A stretch of DNA of 64,000 nucleotides, from contig NZ_JAHQZR010000005.1 of assembly GCF_019049105.1 (NCBI RefSeq), positions 124,001 to 188,000 of the forward strand, in the 5' to 3' direction. Position numbers and translations under genes: made by a program. Of this stretch, positions 1-7,243 are shown piece by piece (position 1 is the first letter of the stretch; each line of letters opens with the position of its first letter). The notes under the pieces were generated by a model, which was not told the origin of the DNA, ran no database searches, and saw only the letters and a list, made by a program, of their open reading frames with translations. This DNA is from Leucobacter chinensis. Its GTDB lineage: Bacteria > Actinomycetota > Actinomycetes > Actinomycetales > Microbacteriaceae.

Positions 1-1048
1 CCACAAGTAGCCCTAAATCATCTTCGAAGAGATCTGCGTACACATCGAGGGTGATTGATGCGGAGGCATGGCCGAGCATTCGTTGGATCACTTTGACGTG
101 TGCGCCAGACGATACTGCGAGTGATGCTGCGGTGTGCCTGAGGTCATGAATGGTCAGGTAGTCGATACCGGCGGTTTTGAGGGCGCTCACCCACCAGTTA
201 CGCCCTGTTTTGCCGCCTGAGGGCGGGTTCATGTAGCCGCCATAGCCGTTGTCGAAAACAAGGCCGGTGCGGGGGAGTCCAGCAACCTGTTGCTCGAGTA
301 ACTGCCATACAAGGGTGGGTACTGGAACACGTCGGTTGTTATGGCTCTTGGGTGTACCCGGCGTGTGTGTTGAACCGATAAGCACAACATTGCGCCTAAC
401 ATGAAGCCGTTGTTGAGCGGTATCTAGGTCTTGTTTTTGAAGCGCCGTTGCTTCACCCCATCTGATCCCGCAATACCCGAGTGTAAGGATCAGAGTCTTC
501 CGATCGCCAGCCGCTTCGGCTAAACGCCAGAGCTCTTTGTGCGTAAGGTAGCGGCGCTCGCTGGCCTTTACTTTCTTAGGCAAAGCGGTGCCGCGGGCAG
601 GGTTAGTTTTGAGATGGGTAGGTATCGCAGTGTCGATGATGCCGGCGAGTACCTCGTGCGCACGGCGAATAACGCTGGGGCTTTTGTCGAGACTGTTGAT
701 CCACTTTTGAACCGACGCTGGCTTAATTTTTGAGACCTGTGTTTCGCCCCATTTAGGGGCTACGTGGTTGCGCCAGGAAGCCTCTAGAGCAGTGTAGCTA
801 GAAGGCTTTAGCGTTGCTTTCTTCGTCTCGATCCAATCGTTCGCTAAATCATTGATGGCGACGCGGCCAGCAGCGGCAGGGGTGTAACTACCCTCATGGA
901 TTGACGTCTCTAGTTTGTTTAGCGCCCGCTGAGCCTCCCGTAGGCCAGTGAACCCGCGCTTGGAGCTTTGCTGGTTATTGGCGTCGCGAAAGACGATGCG
1001 GTAACGCTTCTCGCCCTTAGAAGTTTCGTAAGGGTAGATACTACCCAT
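1..1048 (-). CDS. Tyrosine recombinase / phage integrase (C-terminus beyond left edge)
   Basis: Site-specific recombinase that integrates and excises the mobile element. About 349 residues are visible on the minus strand and the end lies outside the window. An N-terminal AP2-like arm-binding start (MGSIYPYETSKGEKRYRIVF) is followed by a SAM-like core-binding domain and the catalytic domain. The catalytic set is readable: Arg in CGIRWGE, HxxR in HDLRH, the second His in LGHAS and the Tyr nucleophile in LDVYADL. The start is ATG at 1048-1046, inside the last codons of the repressor gene upstream, so the two are translationally coupled with an 8-base overlap. The gene is oriented outward toward the predicted tRNA attachment site. 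Family assignment is secure; only the extreme C-terminus is unseen. Confidence 0.95.
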   Translation of the reverse strand, partial: MGSIYPYETSKGEKRYRIVFRDANNQQSSKRGFTGLREAQRALNKLETSIHEGSYTPAAAGRVAINDLANDWIETKKATLKPSSYTALEASWRNHVAPKWGETQVSKIKPASVQKWINSLDKSPSVIRRAHEVLAGIIDTAIPTHLKTNPARGTALPKKVKASERRYLTHKELWRLAEAAGDRKTLILTLGYCGIRWGEATALQKQDLDTAQQRLHVRRNVVLIGSTHTPGTPKSHNNRRVPVPTLVWQLLEQQVAGLPRTGLVFDNGYGGYMNPPSGGKTGRNWWVSALKTAGIDYLTIHDLRHTAASLAVSSGAHVKVIQRMLGHASASITLDVYADLFEDDLGLLV

Positions 1049-1604
1049 TAGCGGGGAGCCCGAGTCTCTGTGATAGATCACTCAGAGCGTTCGTAGCGAG
1101 TTTAATTGAGCCTTCTAGTCTCTGAATTTCAGCTTGGCTTTTGGCTGATTCTTGGGGGGTGCCATCGCTGTCTTTTCTTGCATCTTCAACTGCGTTTGAG
1201 TCGATGATGAGTTGCTTGAAGGCGCTGGTTACTCGATAAGAGACATGTCCGGCGGCTTGAACCACTTCTGCGTGACTTTCACCCCTCTCGATGCCGAGCG
1301 CCCAATTTCCGAATTGACTGATTGTGTAGGTTCCAGCTTCAGTCTTGAAGAATGGGGCATCAGGCTCTTGGAGGGGTAACAGCAGTGCTAGAGGCGGAGT
1401 GTTGAGGGCCCGGGCTAGCTTTACGAGCAGTTCTGTCGATATTTCTTTTCGGTGCCCATTCTCAAGCTTTGCGATGGCCGTGCGTGTCATGCCGTCACCA
1501 ACGATTTCTGCTAGTTGTTCAGCTGTGATTCCGGCGGCTTTGCGGTAAGCGCGAACTCGACTACCAACGCTTTTGGCGTCGGTTCCAAAGATTTCTGTAG
1601 TCAT
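1041..1604 (-). CDS. XRE-family helix-turn-helix repressor of the mobile element
   Basis: A 187-residue DNA-binding protein. Residues about 12-70 form a Cro/CI-type helix-turn-helix domain (VGSRVRAYRKAAGITAEQLA, then TRTAIAKLENG). The C-terminal half is predicted partly coiled and carries no recognisable peptidase motif, so it is not a LexA-like self-cleaving repressor. It precedes the integrase in one operon and is divergent from an excisionase-like gene, the usual place of an immunity repressor. No ribosome binding site precedes the ATG; instead a TAGAGT hexamer ends 7 bases before it, which fits a leaderless transcript as is common in Actinobacteria (inference). Confidence 0.85.
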   Translation of the reverse strand: MTTEIFGTDAKSVGSRVRAYRKAAGITAEQLAEIVGDGMTRTAIAKLENGHRKEISTELLVKLARALNTPPLALLLPLQEPDAPFFKTEAGTYTISQFGNWALGIERGESHAEVVQAAGHVSYRVTSAFKQLIIDSNAVEDARKDSDGTPQESAKSQAEIQRLEGSIKLATNALSDLSQRLGLPANG

Positions 1605-1619
1605 GTAGAGAACTCTACA
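1604..1619. promoter_or_regulatory. 16-bp palindrome over the repressor start codon
   Basis: TGTAGAG-AA-CTCTACA is a perfect inverted repeat that includes the first base of the repressor start codon. It overlaps the putative -10 hexamer (TAGAGT on the minus strand). It may be an autoregulatory site, but its sequence differs from the GTTCC-type operators nearby. Confidence 0.45.
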
Positions 1620-1628
1620 GGCTTTTAT

Positions 1629-1644
1629 GTTCCCGTAGCGGAAC
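1629..1644. promoter_or_regulatory. Operator 1 of the divergent switch (GTTCC-N6-GGAAC)
   Basis: GTTCCCGTAGCGGAAC is an inverted repeat with 5-bp arms GTTCC/GGAAC. It lies between the repressor start and the putative -10 region (GATAGT, 1652-1657) of the rightward promoter, in the -35 position. Its arms and 6-base spacing are repeated exactly in a second copy 29 bases further right, which supports specific binding, most likely by the XRE repressor. Confidence 0.65.
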
Positions 1645-1657
1645 TTTGTGTGATAGT

Positions 1658-1673
1658 GTTCCTGGTGCGGAAC
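1658..1673. promoter_or_regulatory. Operator 2 of the divergent switch (GTTCC-N6-GGAAC)
   Basis: GTTCCTGGTGCGGAAC has the same arms and spacing as the copy at 1629-1644. It covers the expected transcription start of the rightward operon, so occupation of both sites would bracket the -10 element and block excisionase and replication genes. Confidence 0.65.
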
Positions 1674-1681
1674 AAAACTCC

Positions 1682-1921
1682 GTGAAAGTGTTAAAAAAAG
1701 AACAGTTAGGTGAAAAGGTGGAAGAACCGTTTATTACCCCAGAACAGGTTTGTGAGGCGCAAGAAGGTCTTAGCAAAGCGCATCTGGCCCAACTCAGATT
1801 CAAAGGAACTGGTCCTCGGTTTTATAAACCGACTCCGCGAACTGTTTTCTACAAACTCAGTGAAGTTCGCGAGTGGATCGAAAGCTCTGCACAGACTTCG
1901 ACAGCTCGGGAAGTGGCATGA
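1682..1921 (+). CDS. Small helix-turn-helix (excisionase/AlpA-like) DNA-binding protein
   Basis: First gene of the rightward operon, 79 residues from GTG at 1682. The core ITPEQVCEAQEGLSKAHLAQ followed by FYKPTPRTVFYKLSEVREWI resembles the winged-helix fold of MerR-like excisionases, which select a row by 'domain, partner, FYK..SEVREWI'. An ATG at 1646 is in frame but lies upstream of the putative -10 element between the two operators, so GTG 1682 (weak GGAA at 1669) is preferred. Position opposite the repressor supports a directionality-factor or early regulator role. Function is inferred from fold-like pattern and place. Confidence 0.7.
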   Translation: MKVLKKEQLGEKVEEPFITPEQVCEAQEGLSKAHLAQLRFKGTGPRFYKPTPRTVFYKLSEVREWIESSAQTSTAREVA

Positions 1922-1942
1922 AGGACCCAGGAATTAAGAAAA

Positions 1943-1960
1943 CCCCGGCGGCCACCGGGG
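1943..1960 (+). terminator. GC hairpin in the leader of the next gene
   Basis: CCCCGG-CGGCCA-CCGGGG is a perfect 6-bp stem starting 21 bases after the excisionase-like stop. There is no T run, so it is an incomplete terminator or an attenuator/mRNA processing structure rather than a full stop. Confidence 0.4.
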
Positions 1961-1998
1961 TAATCAATACCAATGCATTTAAGAATAGGAATGAATCA

Positions 1999-2241
1999 GT
2001 GACTAACACTCTAGCGGCTAAGCCCGCACAGTTCGACCCCACTATGACGATCGCAACCACGAATGCCCGCATTGAGGTTGCGCCCTGCTACGACGAACAG
2101 TCCTATCAAGAGGTACGCCTGCTCGCCGACAACGGTTCGGGACTCACGCTCTCCCCTGCCGAGGCGCTCGCCGTGGCTGCGGCTCTTGAATCTGTCGCGG
2201 TCTACATCATCGAGAACGAGGCACAGGAGGTAGCGGCGTAA
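1999..2241 (+). CDS. Hypothetical protein of the element (DUF6907-like tail)
   Basis: An 80-residue acidic protein without a membrane segment. Start GTG 1999 has AGGA eight bases upstream and lies after the GC hairpin; an in-frame ATG at 1918 overlapping the previous stop (ATGA) is the alternative and would give 107 residues. The C-terminal half (EVRLLADNGSGLTLSPAEALA, then ALESVAVYI) resembles the end of actinobacterial DUF6907-type phage proteins; this is a weak recollection of pattern. Its stop overlaps the next ATG by one base, with AGGAGG inside its end. Confidence 0.6.
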   Translation: MTNTLAAKPAQFDPTMTIATTNARIEVAPCYDEQSYQEVRLLADNGSGLTLSPAEALAVAAALESVAVYIIENEAQEVAA

Positions 2242-2573
2242 TGACTACGAACAACTGCCCCGAATACACATGGTGCCAAGAGGATCACGAGAAAAGCCTC
2301 TCTTGCCCTGACTTTCACATGATTCGCACCACCCGTGCCCCTGGACTGGGCGTACTCCGTGAAGAGTTCATCATCGATGAGGGTGTCGCGAAGGTCAGCC
2401 TCCACGAGATGGTGGACTGGGAGATTCCAATCGTGCAGGCTCCCGCCTTGATCCGCGACCTCCGTGCGGAGCTTGACCGTATCGAGGCCGCCTCACTCGA
2501 GTTCATGGCAGCGACGCATCCCCTTGTGAGGCGCACTGAGCCCGGTGCTCCTGCGTTCGAGGAGGCGATCTAA
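2241..2573 (+). CDS. Hypothetical protein of the element
   Basis: A 110-residue protein with a strong AGGAGG site and a TAATG overlap with the gene before. The start CPEYTWCQEDHEKSLSCPDFH is Cys/His rich and could bind a metal; the rest is acidic and helical. It belongs to the run of tightly packed small genes between excisionase-like gene and ATPase that is typical of early regions of actinobacterial phages and satellites. A DUF6907-like relation is possible because that family starts with a similar W-C-x2-x-H pattern. No function can be assigned. Confidence 0.65.
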   Translation: MTTNNCPEYTWCQEDHEKSLSCPDFHMIRTTRAPGLGVLREEFIIDEGVAKVSLHEMVDWEIPIVQAPALIRDLRAELDRIEAASLEFMAATHPLVRRTEPGAPAFEEAI

Positions 2574-2900
2574 ATGTTCGACACTGCACGCATCGTCGGC
2601 ATCTTTCAAGACGACGAACACCCCGAAACCATTGGCGTCGGCATCACAAGTGAAGACGGCAACACTTTACTCATCGAAGAACATGACCCCTCGGTGCTTC
2701 TTCAAATGGCGCACCGGTTAACGATGTTCGCTGACGAGATCCACACTAACCAGAACCGTCAAACGGCGCATGTGATCGAGAAGCTAAACAGTCTTGGGCC
2801 TGGCGCTACAATCGCGGATCTTGTTCGGCAAGACACACAGCGCCCGGTGGCAGAGGTCATTTCGCTCAACACCCGGCGTGGAATCGGAGACGGACAGTGA
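2574..2900 (+). CDS. Hypothetical protein of the element
   Basis: A 108-residue protein that starts at the base after the upstream stop. It has an N-terminal beta-rich part (TARIVGIFQDDEHPETIGVG) and a helical middle, no membrane segment and no known motif. The upstream Cys/His protein and this one share the short 'valley' of one-base spacing, so they are co-translated. Not recognised. Confidence 0.6.
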   Translation: MFDTARIVGIFQDDEHPETIGVGITSEDGNTLLIEEHDPSVLLQMAHRLTMFADEIHTNQNRQTAHVIEKLNSLGPGATIADLVRQDTQRPVAEVISLNTRRGIGDGQ

Positions 2901-3160
2901 CTTACACCAACCACTTCGTACCGAAAACAGAGATCTCCCGCTCACTCATTGAAGGTGTGCGCGTATATGCATTATGTGGTGAAACCGTTCTCTGTACCTC
3001 ACAAGGCCCGCAGGCGCTCGCTGCAGGAAGCACCGGGCGCAAGAACACCCCTATCTGTGTTGCCTGCCAGCTACTGTTCATGACGCTCTCTTCCGAAACG
3101 TCAACAGAGAAGGGGGAGGGCAATGCTCACCATCAGCCGCACTGCCTCACGACACCTTGA
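2897..3160 (+). CDS. Small zinc-ribbon-like protein (DUF3039-like)
   Basis: An 87-residue protein starting at GTG in a GTGA overlap. The pattern ALCGETVLC about residues 25-33, and CVAC about residues 54-57, gives a possible four-Cys zinc ribbon; the spacing recalls actinobacterial DUF3039 proteins. The C-terminus overlaps the next reading frame by 38 bases, so the true end of function may be before the last dozen residues. Role unknown; likely part of the early region of the element. Confidence 0.6.
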   Translation: MTYTNHFVPKTEISRSLIEGVRVYALCGETVLCTSQGPQALAAGSTGRKNTPICVACQLLFMTLSSETSTEKGEGNAHHQPHCLTTP

Positions 3161-3497
3161 AACATGGTTGAACGAGGTGATGGGTGGGGAGCTCGAACTG
3201 TGGCAGCTCCCCGCCCCGGTGGCCGCGTTCTACCAGGCCGGGTTCAATGACGGCATCGCCGCGAACTCGCAAACGCAGCGCATCAAACAACTTGAGCACG
3301 AATGCGACCGGCTCTACATGGCCGCATTCACACCGAAACAACGCCACGACCTTCTACTGAAGCGGCAGCAACGAGCAGATGCTTTCTTGTGGCCACTTTT
3401 CGAGAGCGCGCTACTCAACATCATTAACCGAACAGACGTTGCCCCAGGGGCAGAAGCGGAGCGTAATGGAACAACAAGAGGCCGTCAGGCAGCTTAA
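3123..3497 (+). CDS. Hypothetical helical protein of the element
   Basis: A 124-residue protein rich in helix-forming residues, with GGGGAGGG just before its ATG. The segment ASRHLETWLNEVMGGELELW is followed by FYQAGFNDGI, a pattern often seen in small phage proteins upstream of replication ATPases. It overlaps the ATPase gene by 32 bases. No known domain is visible. Confidence 0.6.
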   Translation: MLTISRTASRHLETWLNEVMGGELELWQLPAPVAAFYQAGFNDGIAANSQTQRIKQLEHECDRLYMAAFTPKQRHDLLLKRQQRADAFLWPLFESALLNIINRTDVAPGAEAERNGTTRGRQAA

Positions 3498-4656
3498 GCT
3501 CACCCCGGCAAGCGAGATCCCTTCAACACGGCAACGCTGGCTCTGGAACAACAAGATCCCACTCGGCACCCTCACCCTGTTCGCAGGTAGGGGTGGCGAG
3601 GGCAAGAGCAGCTTCGCGCTCTGGGTTGCAGCACACGTGAATGCTGGCACTCTCGACGGTGACATGAACGGCGCCCCCGGGTCAGTGCTTATCGTGTCAC
3701 ACGAGGACGACTGGGGCACCGTCATGAAGCCACGACTCGAGGGAGCCGGAGCCGACACAGATCGTGTGTTCAAGCTTGAAGTCGAGATGGTGACCGACGA
3801 GAACACGCACGAGACGGTGCCAGTGTTCCCGATGGATCTCGGCCTCATTCGAGAAGCCGTCATGCAAAGTGGCGCGAAGCTCATCATTCTCGACCCGATC
3901 GCTTCGAGCATGGGCGGCGACCTGCACAAGGTGGCTGACGTGCGTAAAGCGCTCGACCCTCTTGCTTCACTTGCGCAGCAGCTTGGTATCGCGGTGATCG
4001 GGGTGATGCACTTCAGCAAGGGGCAAGGGAACGCGTCAGACAAGCTCTCGGGGTCACACGCGTTTCGTGACGCGGTGCGTTCGGTCATGTTGTTCGCGAC
4101 TGATGAGGAAACCGGGCAGCGTGTCGTCACGATCGACAAGAACAACTATTCGCAGTCACGTGGTGAATCGTTCGCGTTCACCCTCGAATCAGCACAGGTC
4201 ATTACCGACGATAACGAGCTCACCACGGTTGGCCGGGTGGAGTATCTCGGGGAAACCGATGTGAGCGTGTCCGACATCATCAACCGTGGTGCAGGTGATG
4301 ACGGAGAGGGAGATGACCGTAACGCAGCACAGGCCTTCATTCTCGATTATTTGAAGGGAAAACTCGAAGACGGGTGCGAAGCACCAGCGGGCGAAGTGAT
4401 CAAGGCAGGCCGTGCAGCAGGGTTCTCTGACAACGAGATTAAGCACGCACGACGACGCTCTAAGAGCCCTAAAGTTGCCTCCCGAAAAGCAAGCTTCGGG
4501 GGCGGCTGGGTATGGGCGATAGATGACCTCGAACCCCAAGGTGCCACCCAAGGTGCCGAAGAATCCACACTCACAGACAGTGACACCTTCGGCACCTTCG
4601 TGGCACCTTCGACAGAAAAGCTCGCACCGGTCACCCCGATTGGAGGGAACACATGA
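3466..4656 (+). CDS. RepA/DnaB-like RecA-fold ATPase (replication protein)
   Basis: A 396-residue ATPase of the RepA/AAA_25 group, used as a replicative helicase or loader by plasmids and phages. Walker A is GRGGEGKSS at residues 41-49, Walker B is LIILDPIASSMGGD near 140, and HFSKGQ with SGSHAFRDAVRSV near 190-210 matches the family sensor region. The C-terminal part after about residue 300 looks like a winged-helix domain (EAPAGEVIKAGRAAGFSDNE). Start ATG 3466 follows GGAG at 3458; an upstream ATG at 3379 would overlap more of the neighbour and has no good site. The gene suggests autonomous replication after excision. No primase domain is attached. Confidence 0.88.
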   Translation: MEQQEAVRQLKLTPASEIPSTRQRWLWNNKIPLGTLTLFAGRGGEGKSSFALWVAAHVNAGTLDGDMNGAPGSVLIVSHEDDWGTVMKPRLEGAGADTDRVFKLEVEMVTDENTHETVPVFPMDLGLIREAVMQSGAKLIILDPIASSMGGDLHKVADVRKALDPLASLAQQLGIAVIGVMHFSKGQGNASDKLSGSHAFRDAVRSVMLFATDEETGQRVVTIDKNNYSQSRGESFAFTLESAQVITDDNELTTVGRVEYLGETDVSVSDIINRGAGDDGEGDDRNAAQAFILDYLKGKLEDGCEAPAGEVIKAGRAAGFSDNEIKHARRRSKSPKVASRKASFGGGWVWAIDDLEPQGATQGAEESTLTDSDTFGTFVAPSTEKLAPVTPIGGNT

Positions 4657-4844
4657 GCAACAAATTCACCGGCCTCAAAGCCCGAAACTACGAATTCAGA
4701 AACAACGACAACACCCGAGACGTGATCCAAATCATGGCCGGTTCACAACACGTCGCATTCATCGAATACGACACCGCACGAACATTCGTAGACCGTATCC
4801 ACGAACTCTGCGACACACACGAAACTATCGAAAGGCAAAAATAA
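4653..4844 (+). CDS. Small hypothetical protein of the element
   Basis: A 63-residue charged protein with a GGAGGGAACAC ribosome binding site and an ATGA overlap with the ATPase. Its stop overlaps the next ATG (TAATG). Predicted beta-alpha fold with HVAFIEYDTARTFVDRI as the core. Not recognised; its coupling to the ATPase suggests a partner, which is inference. Confidence 0.65.
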   Translation: MSNKFTGLKARNYEFRNNDNTRDVIQIMAGSQHVAFIEYDTARTFVDRIHELCDTHETIERQK

Positions 4845-5542
4845 TGGCTGTTCATCACCCCGGCATGAAACAGGAAATTAGCGATCTGATGCACACCATC
4901 AGGCAGATGGTGACACAAGCGATGCAAAACGCTAGCTTCGGGTCAGCAGGGCTAAGAGTCTACGACGGTGGCTGGATCACGATCGAGAACGGCGGGCTCT
5001 CAATCACCGGTACCGCGAAAGTCTCCGGCAAGCTCGGCGGCGATGGCACCTTCGACTGGACAGGGCCCTGGTATTTGAAAGGCAAAGGCGAGATCACCGG
5101 TGACACAGACATTACCGGGAAACTGAAAGCCACCGGCGATACCGAGTTCGGCGGAAACACGAGCATCAAGAAAAAGCTCGACGTGACAGCCGAGACACGC
5201 CTGCGCGGCAAGACAACCATCGAAGCTGACCTTGAAGTGACAAGCGCCGGCAAAATCAAAGTCGGTGACATGACCATCGAGCCTCGCGCAGGAGGCGGCC
5301 GAGTCACCTTCGCAAACGGTGCCACCATCACCGCAGACGGGTCAGGAGCCTCACTCTCACACGGAGTCTCAAAAGTATTCATCGACGAGCAGCGCGCATC
5401 ACTCATGCGAGGTGGAACAAGCCTTACCGTCACCAACGGTGAAATTCATGCGTCTGGCATGGCCGCATTCAGAGATGCCTCCCTCCCAGAAGGCGTACTA
5501 CGAACAAACATGATCGGCAGACTCGAGAGGAACACCCTGTGA
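4844..5542 (+). CDS. Beta-helix-like structural protein (tail/fibre-like)
   Basis: A 232-residue protein. After a helical start (about residues 1-40) comes a run of short strand repeats with G-x-x-x-[IV]-T-G spacing: GKGEITGDTDITGKLKATGD, then GNTSIKKKLDVTAETRLRGK, then TTIEADLEVTSAGKIKVGDM. This is the pattern of parallel beta-helical phage tail or spike proteins and of bactofilin-like polymers. The start ATG 4844 is fixed by the TAATG overlap with the gene before; the longer open frame upstream is shadow. It lies directly before the scaffold-like gene, so a virion role is likely. It has no enzymatic motif. Confidence 0.7.
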   Translation: MAVHHPGMKQEISDLMHTIRQMVTQAMQNASFGSAGLRVYDGGWITIENGGLSITGTAKVSGKLGGDGTFDWTGPWYLKGKGEITGDTDITGKLKATGDTEFGGNTSIKKKLDVTAETRLRGKTTIEADLEVTSAGKIKVGDMTIEPRAGGGRVTFANGATITADGSGASLSHGVSKVFIDEQRASLMRGGTSLTVTNGEIHASGMAAFRDASLPEGVLRTNMIGRLERNTL

Positions 5543-6057
5543 CCGGTAACCAGACGCACAAAACTAGCCAAAACCCTCAGGAAGACGAAGCAATGCAGAG
5601 TGAACAATCAGACCCCCAGCCCACACACGGCAGCGAGGAAACGACACCAAACGAACCCCTCACCACAGACAGTGAGGCAACCAGTAAAGGCAACCGCGAT
5701 GCCGCGAAATACCGTCGCCGCCTCCGAGAAGTAGAAGAAGAACGCGACACACTCACAGCCCAACTCGATGAACTCCGCAAGCTGGAAGTCGAACGCTCAA
5801 TCGAACAACTCGGCATCAAACCAGCAGCAGTATGGGCACTCGAAACAACCCTGCCAGACCTCGTGAACGAAGAAGGGCTACCAGACACAGAAAAAATCAC
5901 GGCAGCAGTCACCCAAGCCAAACTCGCCTTCGGAATCCCAGAGAAGCCAAAGGCAGCGACCGACGGCTCTGGCGGTAACCGCGGATCTGACATAGAAGCA
6001 GAACCCTCAGCAGCCTCACAATGGACAGGCGCATTCGAACCCCAAAAAGAGTGGTAA
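5539..6057 (+). CDS. Capsid scaffold-like protein
   Basis: A 172-residue acidic protein with a disordered, Gln/Ser/Thr/Glu-rich start (about 1-50), a coiled-coil middle (YRRRLREVEEERDTLTAQLD, about 57-90) and a conserved C-terminal patch ending in Trp. This layout, directly upstream of the major capsid gene, is that of phage scaffolding proteins in Actinobacteria. GTG start overlaps the previous stop (GTGA). Calling it scaffold rests on composition and position, not on a catalytic motif; no fused protease domain is visible. Confidence 0.75.
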   Translation: MTGNQTHKTSQNPQEDEAMQSEQSDPQPTHGSEETTPNEPLTTDSEATSKGNRDAAKYRRRLREVEEERDTLTAQLDELRKLEVERSIEQLGIKPAAVWALETTLPDLVNEEGLPDTEKITAAVTQAKLAFGIPEKPKAATDGSGGNRGSDIEAEPSAASQWTGAFEPQKEW

Positions 6058-6234
6058 AACACACCATCACGTCTGGCCTGGTAGACTTACCACGTAAGGA
6101 ACTACCAGGCCAGGCGCCGAACCCTCCTTAACCGAAAGCCTCGAAGGCAACCCGGACAGACCAGCGGTCACCGGAGAATCACACATTCTCTACAGGTGGC
6201 CGTTTCTTTATTTGGTCACCGGAAAGGCCAACCA
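6058..6234 (+). promoter_or_regulatory. Structured leader of the capsid gene
   Basis: A 177-base spacer in an otherwise gapless operon. It carries a nested hairpin: outer arms TGGCCTGGTAG (6074-6084) and CTACCAGGCCA (6102-6112), 11 bp perfect, and an inner CTTAC-CAC-GTAAG stem (6086-6098). Further on, the 10-mer GGTCACCGGA occurs twice, at 6166-6175 and 6214-6223. The last copy adjoins the ribosome binding site GGAAAGG of the capsid gene. The hairpin has no T run, so it is more likely an mRNA stability, processing or translation-control element than a terminator. Confidence 0.6.
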
Positions 6235-7080
6235 ATGGCTAACATTACGACGCTCACCGCTTCACAGGTATGGCGCCCAGACCACAACATCTTCAACCCC
6301 GCAGAAGCAGTACCAGAAGCACTCGTACTCGAACACTCCTTCATCGGCGGAGTCATCGAAGGCGACGCACCATCACTCCGAGTCGCATACGTCACCGACG
6401 ATGAAGCACAATTCACAGCAGAAGCCGGCACCATTCCCGAAGCCGAACCCGGCCTCAACGAAGTACTCGTACACACCGCAAAAATCACCCAGCTCGTACG
6501 CCTCTCCCAAGAGCAATACCGACAGCTCGGCACCGCACAGGAACTCTCCACCAGTGTGCAACGAGCCATCGTGAAGAAAGCAAACGAAGCCTTCCTCACC
6601 CAGGTAGCACCAACCCCACCAGCAACCGCACCACCAACAGGCCTCGCAAACATCAGCAACATCGTCACCGGCACCCCCGTTGCCGATAACCTCGACTCGC
6701 TCATCGACCTCGTAGCCAAGATCGAATCAAACGGTGGCACCCCCACCAGCATCATCCTCGACCCCCTCGCATGGGCCGCCCTCCGAAAGTTCAAGACAGC
6801 ATCAGGATCAGAGCTCAACATCCTTGGAGCAGGAACAAACGACAGCCAGAAAATGCTGCTTGATCTACCAGTGACCATCTCGAACTCACTCACCGCAAAC
6901 ACTGGCCTTGTCATCGACCGAACAGCAATCGCCTCAGCAGTCGGCCCAGTACAAGTAGCAACAGACGAAAGCATCTACTTCAACACCGACGAAGTAGGAC
7001 TGCGAGCCACATGGCGTCTCGGCTGGAACACTGTACACGCAAACCGAATCGGAAAGTTCACCATCGACGCAGACGAATAA
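6235..7080 (+). CDS. HK97-fold major capsid protein
   Basis: A 281-residue capsid subunit. The N-arm is short (MANITTLTASQVWRPDHNIF), the E-loop and P-domain region includes VLVHTAKITQLVRLSQEQYR, and the A-domain includes SIILDPLAWAALRKFKTASG and LPVTISNSLTAN; the end GLRATWRLGWNTVHANRIGK is the classical C-terminal motif of this family in Gram-positive phages. ATG 6235 has GGAAAGG seven bases before it; the in-frame ATG at 6196 is inside the structured leader. There is no N-terminal protease or delta domain; scaffold function is in the separate gene upstream. No other head gene follows. Confidence 0.92.
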   Translation: MANITTLTASQVWRPDHNIFNPAEAVPEALVLEHSFIGGVIEGDAPSLRVAYVTDDEAQFTAEAGTIPEAEPGLNEVLVHTAKITQLVRLSQEQYRQLGTAQELSTSVQRAIVKKANEAFLTQVAPTPPATAPPTGLANISNIVTGTPVADNLDSLIDLVAKIESNGGTPTSIILDPLAWAALRKFKTASGSELNILGAGTNDSQKMLLDLPVTISNSLTANTGLVIDRTAIASAVGPVQVATDESIYFNTDEVGLRATWRLGWNTVHANRIGKFTIDADE

Positions 7081-7087
7081 CCCCCAA

Positions 7088-7118
7088 GGTGGAGGCCACA
7101 AACCATGTAGCCTCCACC
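7088..7118 (+). repeat. Perfect 9-bp hairpin after the capsid gene
   Basis: GGTGGAGGC (7088-7096) pairs with GCCTCCACC (7110-7118). Its 3' arm shares bases 7115-7118 with the terminator that follows, so the two stems cannot form together. Confidence 0.6.
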
Positions 7119-7138
7119 CCCTCCCGGGGGTGTTTTTT
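7115..7138 (+). terminator. Intrinsic terminator of the capsid operon
   Basis: A CACCCC/GGGGTG stem with a short C-rich loop is followed by TTTTTT (7133-7138). It closes the element's rightward operon. Confidence 0.85.
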
Positions 7139-7243
7139 GACCGGGGAGGTGCTGTGGGAAAACATTCCTACGGGTCTGGGGTTTTTCGAAGGCCCGTCGC
7201 AGCAGACCGGGTGGCCTTCTGGCGTTGTCTGTAGGATCAGGGC

